A DNA stretch of 64,000 nt from Massilia solisilvae (GTDB taxonomy: Bacteria > Pseudomonadota > Gammaproteobacteria > Burkholderiales > Burkholderiaceae_D): NCBI RefSeq assembly GCF_024753215.1, contig NZ_JANUGV010000003.1, positions 62,001 to 126,000 on the forward strand, written 5' to 3'. Position numbers and translations under genes: made by a program. Shown one piece after another: positions 34,669-43,970 of this stretch. Position 1 is the first letter of the stretch. Each line of letters begins with the position of its first letter. The notes beneath the pieces are model-generated. The model did not search any database. It was not told the DNA's origin and was given only the letters and a program-made list of their open reading frames with translations.

Positions 34669-36857
34669 TTGCCGGTCCCCTGCTGCTGGCCGGCCTTGGT
34701 TGCCAGTTCCGAGCGCACCTTCTCGAGCGGGATGAAGTAGCCGCGCGCGTCGATCGGCGTGAGCGGCTGTCCCGCCTTGTCGCGCGCCTTGCGCTCCTTG
34801 ACCAGCGGCGGGCAGGCATGGTCGTCGTAGTACATCACCATGCAGTCCAGGCAGGCCAGGCATTCGCGCTGGTCGATGTTGCCCTGGGCGTCGATCGCGT
34901 GCGAGCCGCAGCCGGCGGCGCAGGCGTGGCAGGTGGTGCATTCCTGCTTGCGCTTCAGGCCGAACAGGCGGAACGTGGACGGCACCGCGAGCGACGCGCC
35001 CAGCGGGCACAGGTACTTGCAGTAGGGCCGTTCGGACAGGATCGAGATGCCCAGGATGACCGCCACGAACAGCGTGTACGGCCACGGGCGGTTCCACGGG
35101 CCGACCAGGAAGGTGGTCTTGAACGGCTCGATCTCGGCCAGCGTCTCGGCCGCTTCCATCGACCACAGCGACACCGCCAGCAGGACCGCGAACACCACGT
35201 ACTTGGTCCATTTGAGCTTGTCGTGCACGCGCTTGGGCAGCAGGCGTTGGTATCTTCCCAGGCCGATCACCTGGCCGAGCCGGTATGCCAGATGCTGCAG
35301 TGAACCCATCGGGCACAGCCACCCACAAAACAGGCCGCGTCCCCACAGCAGCACGGTGACGGCCAGGAAGATCCAGAACAGGAAGATGAACGGGTCCGAC
35401 AGGAACAGTTCCCACTTCCACTGGTGGATCAGCGAGTGGAACCAGGTCAGCACCTGGGTCACGCTCGGCTGGGCTTTCAGCATCCAGCCAAGGTACACCA
35501 CGCTCGCGATCCACAGCAGGTGCCGCGGCACCGAAATCCAGGGTTTGTGCTTGCGCTTGGACGCGCGCACCAGCTTGTCGCGCTGCGCGTACAGCACGGC
35601 GGCGGTCAGCAGCACCAGCGCGAACAGGGCGATCTCCAGCTTCTTGCCGCTCCAGGCCTTGTGCCAGGCCGGCTCGGGGCGCTCCACACGCGGGCGGCCG
35701 CCTTCGAGGTAGCGCGCCGGGACCCAGTATTCTTCGTCGAAGTGCGCGAACACCTTGGCGCCGGTCTGCTTGTCGGTGCGGTTGGCCAAAAAGCTCAGCT
35801 GCCACGGCCAGGCCGGATTGAAGTTCTTCGAGCGGATGATGAAGATGCCGGACTCGCGGTAGGCCGGCTTGCCCGCGGCCTCGACGCCGTACAGGTTCAG
35901 GTAGTCGGTGTCGCGGAAGGTGAAGCTGGCGCTGTCCTGGCGTACCTGGACGCGGTCGTAGATGCCGCCGCGGACAAAGCCGGAACCCTTGAACGACACC
36001 TGGCCGTTAGCCACCACGAACAGGGCGTGCTCGTCGGGCTTCAGGTCCTGCATCAGGCGTTTGTAGCCATGCTCGCCCAGCACGCTGGTGCCGACCGTCG
36101 GCGCGTTCAGGTAGCCGAAGTACAGGTCCATGTACGGGCCCTTGGACGGGTCGGCGCCGACGTCCTCGGCCGCCACCACCAGGTGGCCGATCGAACCTTC
36201 CTTGGCCAGCGCGTCCCACGACAGCCGCTCGGCGAGCGGCTTGAAGTGCGCGGGCGGGCGCTCCTTGCGCTTGAAGATGCCGACCTGGCTGCCGATGATG
36301 AAGGCGCTTTGCGCGATGACCTGGTTCTCGGCGATCGCGGTCACGGTGGCGCCGCTGATGCCGTCGAAATTCAGTCCGCCATCGGCCTGTCCGGCGCCGA
36401 TTTCCATCTTGGCGTCGCCGCGCTTGCCGAGGTACTGCTTGACGAAGTTGGTCAGCACCGTCTCGGGCAAACCGGCCAGCAGGATCGGCTCGGAGTGCTT
36501 GAGGATGCGCACGCCGGTGATCACGCCGGTGGTATCCATGCCGATCAGGGTGACGACCGGTTTGCCGGAGTAGGCGGGGATGTCGACCACGTCGGTGGAC
36601 AGGAACACGTAGCCGACCACGCGCTTGTCGGCGCCGTAGCCTTCCACGTAGAACGGAGAGCCCTTGCGCGGCGAAAACGACTGCGCGGCAGGCAGCACGT
36701 CGCGGCACGGGGCCGCGGCGCAGAGGTTGGGGCCGCTCACGACTTCGGGCGGCAGCTCGGTGCTGTATAGCGATGCCGCCGCCAGTTGCGGCAGCAGCAT
36801 GCACAGCGCGAGCCACATGGCTTGCGCCATGTGGCCCGCGAAGAGGCGCTTGAACAT
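34665..36857 (-). CDS. nosR: NosR, membrane flavo-iron-sulfur protein of N2O respiration
   Basis: 730 residues. Signal peptide, then a periplasmic FMN-binding domain with the ApbE target DGISGAT (Thr171). Membrane segments from about 420 carry CxxxCP motifs (CGWLCPMGS, CKYLCPLGA), and the C-terminal ferredoxin-like domain has CTTCHACAAGC and CLACLDCMVMYYDDHACP for two [4Fe-4S] clusters. NosR passes electrons from the quinol pool to NosZ and supports its expression. It follows nosZ by 15 bases; the usual order is nosR before nosZ. Confidence 0.93.
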   Translation of the reverse strand: MFKRLFAGHMAQAMWLALCMLLPQLAAASLYSTELPPEVVSGPNLCAAAPCRDVLPAAQSFSPRKGSPFYVEGYGADKRVVGYVFLSTDVVDIPAYSGKPVVTLIGMDTTGVITGVRILKHSEPILLAGLPETVLTNFVKQYLGKRGDAKMEIGAGQADGGLNFDGISGATVTAIAENQVIAQSAFIIGSQVGIFKRKERPPAHFKPLAERLSWDALAKEGSIGHLVVAAEDVGADPSKGPYMDLYFGYLNAPTVGTSVLGEHGYKRLMQDLKPDEHALFVVANGQVSFKGSGFVRGGIYDRVQVRQDSASFTFRDTDYLNLYGVEAAGKPAYRESGIFIIRSKNFNPAWPWQLSFLANRTDKQTGAKVFAHFDEEYWVPARYLEGGRPRVERPEPAWHKAWSGKKLEIALFALVLLTAAVLYAQRDKLVRASKRKHKPWISVPRHLLWIASVVYLGWMLKAQPSVTQVLTWFHSLIHQWKWELFLSDPFIFLFWIFLAVTVLLWGRGLFCGWLCPMGSLQHLAYRLGQVIGLGRYQRLLPKRVHDKLKWTKYVVFAVLLAVSLWSMEAAETLAEIEPFKTTFLVGPWNRPWPYTLFVAVILGISILSERPYCKYLCPLGASLAVPSTFRLFGLKRKQECTTCHACAAGCGSHAIDAQGNIDQRECLACLDCMVMYYDDHACPPLVKERKARDKAGQPLTPIDARGYFIPLEKVRSELATKAGQQQGTGK

Positions 36858-36872
36858 TGCCTTAACCTGCTA

Positions 36873-38804
36873 TCAGGCCTCCACCAGGAAGCGGCTGCGC
36901 ATTTCCAGGTGCAGCGCGTGGCAGAAGTGAGTGCAGTAGATCCAGTAGGCGCCCGGCTTGTCAGCCTTGAAGGTCACCGACTTCGTCTCCTGCGGGTTGA
37001 CGATGAAGTTGATGTTGTAGTTCGGGATCGCGCAACCGTGCGTCAGGTCTTCGACCTTGTCGTAGTTGGTCAGCGTGAGCGTCACTTCGTCACCTTTCTT
37101 CACCTTGATCACCGGCAGCGAGTACTGCGGCGCCTGCGACATCATGCGCACATGAACCTTGTTGCCCTTGCGTTCGATGCCGGCGTTCTCGGACGTGACC
37201 TTGTTCGGGAAGTCATCCAGGTTGTAGATCTGGCGCGTCTTGATGATGTCGCGGCGCACGATGATCGCGTCGTGCGGTTCCGGATACGCGGTGTGGTCGG
37301 ACACGATGCGCATCTTGTCGCCCGAGATGTCGATCAGCTGCTCGGTCTCGCTGTGCAGCGGGCCGACCGGCAGGAAGCGGTCTTTCGAGAACTTGTTGCC
37401 CGAGTTGAAGTACTTGCCGTCGGCTTCCTTGGTCTCGCCCATCGAGATGTAGCCGTGGCCCGGCTGGTAGTGCACGTCCACGCGGTCGCGCACCGGCTTG
37501 ACGGTCTTGTCGCCCTTGTACTGCTTGATTGCGTCATCCACGTTCCACTTGACGATCTGGCTGTCCAGGAACAGGGTGGTGAAGGCGTTGCCTTTGCCGT
37601 CGAAGGCGGTGTGCAAGGGGCCCAGGCCGATTTCCGGCTCGGCCACCACGGCGTCGCGCTCGGTCTTCAGTTCGCCGTTGAACCACTTGGTCACCAGCGA
37701 CAGGTCGATCACGGTGGCGGTCGGCGACAGCTTGCCGGAGCAGACGAAGTACTTGCCGTCCGGGCTGGCGTTCACGCCGTGCGGGTTCTTGGCGACCGGG
37801 ACGTAGCAGGTGAGGGCGGTCTTCGGATCGCCGTTGGAGACCTTGCGGCCGTCCACCACCGGCACCTTGGAGTTGCCGATGTGGGTGAACTTGCCGGCCT
37901 TGACGGCAGCTTCGATGCGGGCGATGTTGAAGAACACGCAGGCGTCACGCTCGGCGGCCATCATGCCGGCCTGGTCGGCGGCGTTCTCGGTGTTGTACTG
38001 GTTCGAGCCGGCCAGCGTGCCGTCGTACGAGGTGGCGACCAGGTCCATGTTGCCGTCCACGCGGACCTGCCAGCGCACTTCCATCGTCTCGGCGTCCAGG
38101 CACGAGAACAGGGCGTACCACTTGGACGGATCGTCCAGGTCACGGCCGTCGTTCGGCTGCGGCAGGTGGAACTCGGAGCCGGCGAACACGCGGGTGGTGT
38201 AGTTGATCTTCTTGTCGACCGGGTCGCACTTGTCCGGGAACAGGCCGTGCATGCCCATCACGTTGGGGATCTCGGTGATCTTGTCGCATTCCATGGTATC
38301 CAGGCGGATACGGGCCATGCGCGAGTTGATCTTGTCGTTGATCCAGGCGTACTTGCCGTCGTAGGTGCCGTCCTTGTAGCTGGCGTGCACGTGGTGGGTG
38401 TCGCCGGTCAGGTACTTGAGCTGGCCGTCCGGACGGGTGCCGAGGATGGCCTTGGACTCGTTGGTGATGCCCCAGCCGACCATCGGGTCGACGTTGAACA
38501 CCGGGATGCGGCGCAGGGTGCGGCCGGACGGGATGCCGATCACGCGGGCTTCGCCCGAGTGGCCGCCGCTGGACAGCAGGTAGTAGTCGTCGAGCTGGCC
38601 CGGGGCCACTTCGTGGAAGGCGCCGCCGGTGTTGGGGACGGCTGCCGCAGTCGGCGCGGCCTTGCCCGGGGCTTCTTCCTTGCAACCGGCCAGCGCGGCC
38701 ACGCCGGCACTGGCGAGGCCCAGCATCGCGCTGCGGCCGAGGAAACGACGGCGGCTGTCTTGCGTCGTTTCAGTGACATTTTTTTCGTTGTTGTCGCGAT
38801 CCAT
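36873..38804 (-). CDS. nosZ: Nitrous oxide reductase (clade I, Tat-exported)
   Basis: 643 residues. Reduces N2O to N2 in the periplasm. Twin-arginine signal SRRRFLG (residues 17-23) marks clade I. CuZ ligand motif GDTHHVHAS and further His in the seven-bladed propeller (AYPEPHDA, NPHGVNASPDGK); the C-terminal cupredoxin domain has the CuA site CTHFCHALHLEM (Cys624, Cys628, His632, Met635). The start MDRDNNEK follows GGAGAGATCTCG. It is first in the operon and preceded by an FNR/DNR box. All copper ligands I can locate are present, so the enzyme should be active. Confidence 0.95.
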   Translation of the reverse strand: MDRDNNEKNVTETTQDSRRRFLGRSAMLGLASAGVAALAGCKEEAPGKAAPTAAAVPNTGGAFHEVAPGQLDDYYLLSSGGHSGEARVIGIPSGRTLRRIPVFNVDPMVGWGITNESKAILGTRPDGQLKYLTGDTHHVHASYKDGTYDGKYAWINDKINSRMARIRLDTMECDKITEIPNVMGMHGLFPDKCDPVDKKINYTTRVFAGSEFHLPQPNDGRDLDDPSKWYALFSCLDAETMEVRWQVRVDGNMDLVATSYDGTLAGSNQYNTENAADQAGMMAAERDACVFFNIARIEAAVKAGKFTHIGNSKVPVVDGRKVSNGDPKTALTCYVPVAKNPHGVNASPDGKYFVCSGKLSPTATVIDLSLVTKWFNGELKTERDAVVAEPEIGLGPLHTAFDGKGNAFTTLFLDSQIVKWNVDDAIKQYKGDKTVKPVRDRVDVHYQPGHGYISMGETKEADGKYFNSGNKFSKDRFLPVGPLHSETEQLIDISGDKMRIVSDHTAYPEPHDAIIVRRDIIKTRQIYNLDDFPNKVTSENAGIERKGNKVHVRMMSQAPQYSLPVIKVKKGDEVTLTLTNYDKVEDLTHGCAIPNYNINFIVNPQETKSVTFKADKPGAYWIYCTHFCHALHLEMRSRFLVEA

Positions 38805-38915
38805 CGAGATCTCTCCATTAAAAAAGGGCGTTTGTGCTGGTGCACATTCTCGCGACTGGTGCCGAAAAGAAACATGACCAAGGTTATGGTTTTTCCGGTT
38901 GGTCAAAAGAGGCAC

Positions 38916-38929
38916 TTGATTTGCATCAA
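38916..38929 (-). promoter_or_regulatory. FNR/DNR box of nosZ
   Basis: TTGAT-TTGC-ATCAA matches the FNR/CRP-type anaerobic consensus TTGAT-N4-ATCAA exactly. Its centre lies about 118 bases before the nosZ ATG. With a class II arrangement transcription would start near 38881, leaving a leader of roughly 75 bases. In denitrifiers nos promoters are activated by FNR, DNR or NNR through such boxes. Confidence 0.75.
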
Positions 38930-39103
38930 ATTGTTCTCAATCAAGTTCAAAAGTGGTTCTTCTTGCCTAATAACCTACTAATTTGCTAGGGAAAAACCGA
39001 GGTCGGTAAAGTTTTCCGTTGTACAACTGCAGGCGCGGTGGAGCGCGTGCGTGGGTGGCAGCGAGCCCCTCGGAAAATCACACCCGTGGCCGAAGATTGA
39101 TTG

Positions 39104-39120
39104 ATGCTGCAATGCAGCAT
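39104..39120. promoter_or_regulatory. Palindrome in the nosZ / small-gene intergenic region
   Basis: ATGCTGC-AAT-GCAGCAT, perfect seven-base arms. It lies between the nosZ promoter and the phased repeats at 39161. No known regulator is assigned. Confidence 0.4.
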
Positions 39121-39160
39121 TTGCCGCATGTGAGAGCCTGGGGTGCGCGTTGGCGGATAT

Positions 39161-39290
39161 GTCTCGCTTTGTCTCGTGAATGCTCGCGTTTGCTCGTGCG
39201 CGGGCCGTTGTTGGCGAACTCTCCCTCGGCAGACAAGTCTCAACCGGACCGACGACGAGACAAAACGAGGAAAAAATATGTTAAACGAGA
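39161..39290 (+). promoter_or_regulatory. 10-bp phased CTCG repeats with complementary CGAG repeats at the start codon
   Basis: Four consecutive 10-mers at 39161-39200 (GTCTCGCTTT, GTCTCGTGAA, TGCTCGCGTT, TGCTCGTGCG) carry CTCG in exact 10-base register. Downstream CGAG(A/G) recurs at 39256, 39266 and 39286, in the same register. The blocks are complementary: 39163-39176 and 39256-39269 pair at 13 of 14 positions, with the ribosome-binding GAGG inside the right arm. Either a multi-site DNA operator or an mRNA stem hiding the ribosome-binding site. The same design occurs at 62039-62134. Confidence 0.6.
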
Positions 39291-39748
39291 CGATACCCGT
39301 GCAGCTCCCCACCCAGGTCTATCTCGACCTGGCATTCCATCTGCGAAAGCACGGCGACTTGCGCAATCCGGACGAAATCCTGCCGCTTGCGCTCAGGCAG
39401 TGGATGGCTGGCCGCAGCGCTCGCCAGGTGGGAGCGGGCGCCCGCGGTTACCAGTGGCAGGACGTGTTCCTGCCCGAGGGAACGGAACTGCGAATGCGCT
39501 ACCACAGCGTCTGGTATTACGCGCAGGTGGTGCGCGACCGGATCATGTATGAAGGGCAGACCGTGTCGCCGCGGGAGTGGGGGCTGCTGGTGACCGGAGG
39601 CGTGCGCAACGCCTGGCGCGACATCTGGATACGCCGCACCGTCAACGACCTGTGGTCACGGGCGTCAGCGTGGCGTGCGGCAAATGCCCGGTTCCCGTTC
39701 CGTCCGGGCCTTGAACGCCGCCAGCAAGTGCGCCGCTGCACCGATTGA
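39278..39748 (+). CDS. Small protein of unrecognised family, paralogue of 62135-62746
   Basis: 156 residues, start ATG after GAGGAAAAAAT. N-terminal helical part with PDEILPLALRQWMAGR, then a compact beta-rich domain (about 55-120): RGYQWQDVFLPEGTELRMRY, YYAQVVRDRIMYEG, VSPREWGLLVTGG, NAWRDIW. The same blocks occur in order in the protein at 62135. The LPEGTxLR / YEGxxVSPR / NAWRxxW pattern is reminiscent of RAMA-type domains (found with restriction-modification proteins), but this is a weak resemblance judged by eye. No signal peptide or membrane segment. Function unknown. Confidence 0.72.
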   Translation: MLNETIPVQLPTQVYLDLAFHLRKHGDLRNPDEILPLALRQWMAGRSARQVGAGARGYQWQDVFLPEGTELRMRYHSVWYYAQVVRDRIMYEGQTVSPREWGLLVTGGVRNAWRDIWIRRTVNDLWSRASAWRAANARFPFRPGLERRQQVRRCTD

Positions 39749-39773
39749 CGCGCGCCCGCCGCCAGAAGCGCCA

Positions 39774-39808
39774 AAGAAAAAGCCACGCGGCCTTGCGGCG
39801 GCGTGGCT
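39774..39808 (-). terminator. Terminator of the S46 peptidase gene
   Basis: On the minus strand stem AGCCACGC / GCGTGGCT with a 12-base loop, followed by TTTTTCTTT. It lies 23 bases after the peptidase stop codon and 25 bases after the convergent small gene. Confidence 0.72.
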
Positions 39809-39830
39809 GCTGTCGCCCGGCGTGCGGGGC

Positions 39831-41990
<2,160 letters not shown>

Positions 41991-42095
41991 GCGTGTCGGT
42001 GTTGTGATGGGTGGAAAAACACGTCCGCTCCGCAGGGGAGTGCCCGTCAGTATGGGAAACGACATGCATATAGTCAACCGCAATCTTGGCCGTAC

Positions 42096-43373
42096 TTACA
42101 GCTGCGCCCCGATCAGCGACGCAAACTCGCCCGACAGCTTCTCCAGCCACGGCCGATCCTCCCAGCGCGACAAGCTGATCGGGCGCGCGCGGCGCCAGTC
42201 GTCTTCGAACACGGCCACCTGCTCGCGCGCGAAATCGGGGTCGAGGACGTTGAGATTGGCCTCGTCGTTGATCGAGAACGAACGGTTGTCGAAGTTGGTC
42301 GAGCCGACCGACACCAGCCGTGCATCGACGATCAGCGCCTTCACGTGGTACATGGTGGGCTGGAACTCGGCGATACGCACCCCGGCCGCCAGCAGGTCAC
42401 CCCAGCGCTCGCGCGAGGCGATGCGCACCACGTCCGAATCGATGATCTTGCCCGGCGTGATGATGCGCACCTTGACCCCGCGTTTTGCCGCCGCCACCAG
42501 CGCCTTCACCGCCAGTTCGTCCGGCACGAAGTAGGACGAGGACAGCTCGATCGTCTTGCGCGCCGCGGTGATCGCCATCAGGTACATCAGGTGCATGCTC
42601 TCGCTGCCGCCAGTGGGCGAACTGGAAAACATCTGGGCCGGCAGGTCGCCCGCTGTTTCCTGCGGCGGGAAGTACTCCTCGCCGTCCAGCACCACGCCGG
42701 TCGCCTTGGTCCAGTTGTCCATGAACACCGCCTGCATCTGGCCGACCACCGGGCCCTCGACCCGGAAGTGGGTGTCGCGCCAGTGGTTCTCGTCCTGCGC
42801 GTTGCCGCGCCACTTGTCGGCGATGCCCACGCCGCCGGTGAAGCCGACCTTGCCGTCCACGATCAACAGCTTGCGGTGGGTCCGGTTGTTCAGCCGCGCC
42901 AGCTTCCACCACACCGGCTTGTGGTAGCGCTGCACCTGCACCCCGGCCGCGCGCATCGCCTCGATCTGCTGCCGGTCCAGCTTCATGCTGCCGATGTAGT
43001 CGAGCATCAGGTGCACCTTCACGCCGGCGCGCGCGCGCTCGGCCAGCGCCTCGGTGAACTCTTGCCCGATCGTGCCCGACCAGTAGATGTAGGTCTCGAA
43101 CGTGATCGTCTTTTGCGCATGGCGGATCGCATCGAGCATGGCCGGGAAGATCTGGTCGCCATTGCGCAGCACCTCGACCTTGTTGCCCTCGATAATCGGC
43201 GGCCCCAGCAGTACGCCGAGCGAGCGCCGGAATTGCGGGTCGGCGGTGTCGTACTGGCGTACCAGCTGGGTCTCGATTTTCTTCTCGCTCGGCATGAAAT
43301 TGAGCGCGAGGAAACCAACGAACAGCGAGAGGATGCTGCTCGTCATTGCCACGATGACAGTTTTGGTCTGCAC
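42096..43373 (-). CDS. Phospholipase D-like cardiolipin synthase
   Basis: About 425 residues from a GTG start (VQTKTVIVAM, like MKTKTV starts of relatives); ATG at 43346 is an alternative. One N-terminal membrane segment (SSILSLFVGFLALNFM), then two HKD motifs: HRKLLIVDGKVGFTGG and HVKALIVDARLVSVGSTNFDNRSF. These form the phosphatidyl-transfer site of the ClsB-like PLD family. A strong terminator lies only 7 bases upstream of the GTG and there is no good ribosome-binding site, so the start and mode of expression are uncertain. Confidence 0.82.
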   Translation of the reverse strand: MQTKTVIVAMTSSILSLFVGFLALNFMPSEKKIETQLVRQYDTADPQFRRSLGVLLGPPIIEGNKVEVLRNGDQIFPAMLDAIRHAQKTITFETYIYWSGTIGQEFTEALAERARAGVKVHLMLDYIGSMKLDRQQIEAMRAAGVQVQRYHKPVWWKLARLNNRTHRKLLIVDGKVGFTGGVGIADKWRGNAQDENHWRDTHFRVEGPVVGQMQAVFMDNWTKATGVVLDGEEYFPPQETAGDLPAQMFSSSPTGGSESMHLMYLMAITAARKTIELSSSYFVPDELAVKALVAAAKRGVKVRIITPGKIIDSDVVRIASRERWGDLLAAGVRIAEFQPTMYHVKALIVDARLVSVGSTNFDNRSFSINDEANLNVLDPDFAREQVAVFEDDWRRARPISLSRWEDRPWLEKLSGEFASLIGAQL

Positions 43374-43379
43374 GGGTAC

Positions 43380-43409
43380 AAAAAAACCAACGCGATGAGC
43401 GTTGGTTTT
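43380..43409 (-). terminator. Terminator between glsB-like gene and cls-like gene
   Basis: Stem AAAACCAACGC / GCGTTGGTTTT (11 bases) with loop GATGA; on the minus strand it is followed by a run of seven T. It ends transcription of the small membrane protein gene. Confidence 0.78.
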
Positions 43410-43425
43410 CAAGAAATTGGATGAC

Positions 43426-43695
43426 TTAGCGTACCCGGCCGCGACGCAGCAGGTTGACGATGGCCAGCAAAATCACGGCGCCGAGGAAGGAAACCAGCAG
43501 CGACGACACGCTGAAGTCGTCCGAATTGATCGTGCCCGAGCCAAACAGCGGCGAGAGCAGCCAGCCGCCGAGGAAGGCGCCGACGATACCGACCACGATG
43601 TTGAGGATCATGCCCTGCTCGGCATCGGTTTTCATGACCATGCTGGCGAGCCAGCCCAAGATGCCACCAACGACAATCCAGATGATGAATAACAT
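43426..43695 (-). CDS. GlsB/YeaQ/YmgE-family stress membrane protein
   Basis: 89 residues with three hydrophobic segments (MLFIIWIVVGGILGWLASMVM; GMILNIVVGIVGAFLGGWLL; SLLVSFLGAVILLAIVNLL) and the conserved GxxGxxASxxM and NIVVGIVGAFLGG of transglycosylase-associated protein. A strong GAGGAGGAATCAAC precedes the ATG. The family is induced by general stress; its biochemical function is unproven. It sits between a PLD-type lipid enzyme and a stress-protein gene. Confidence 0.88.
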   Translation of the reverse strand: MLFIIWIVVGGILGWLASMVMKTDAEQGMILNIVVGIVGAFLGGWLLSPLFGSGTINSDDFSVSSLLVSFLGAVILLAIVNLLRRGRVR

Positions 43696-43970
43696 GTTGA
43701 TTCCTCCTCTCAATGGATGAACATACCCCAGGCCAATTGATTGCCGTGGCCATGTGAAAAAGTCTAGAGGGCCGACTCTCCTCAGGTCGGTGCGGCAACG
43801 AACGTTAGATTGCGATTCCTCCGCCGCGTTCTTTTACAAGGCGACAATGCCGCGACTGGGTGCGTCAGCGAACAGAAGAGTGGGCGGTCCCGTCCTATCG
43901 TTGGCCGGAAGGCAGCACGCCTCCCGGCTTGCGCGGCAAGCCCCCACCCTCAGACAAGGAAGGATTCGAC

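Noticed and set aside
33409..35805. Longer nosD reading frame (798 codons)
   Set aside because: The extra part overlaps nosR in another frame. The signal peptide of NosD begins at 34668, where ATGA couples it to nosR.
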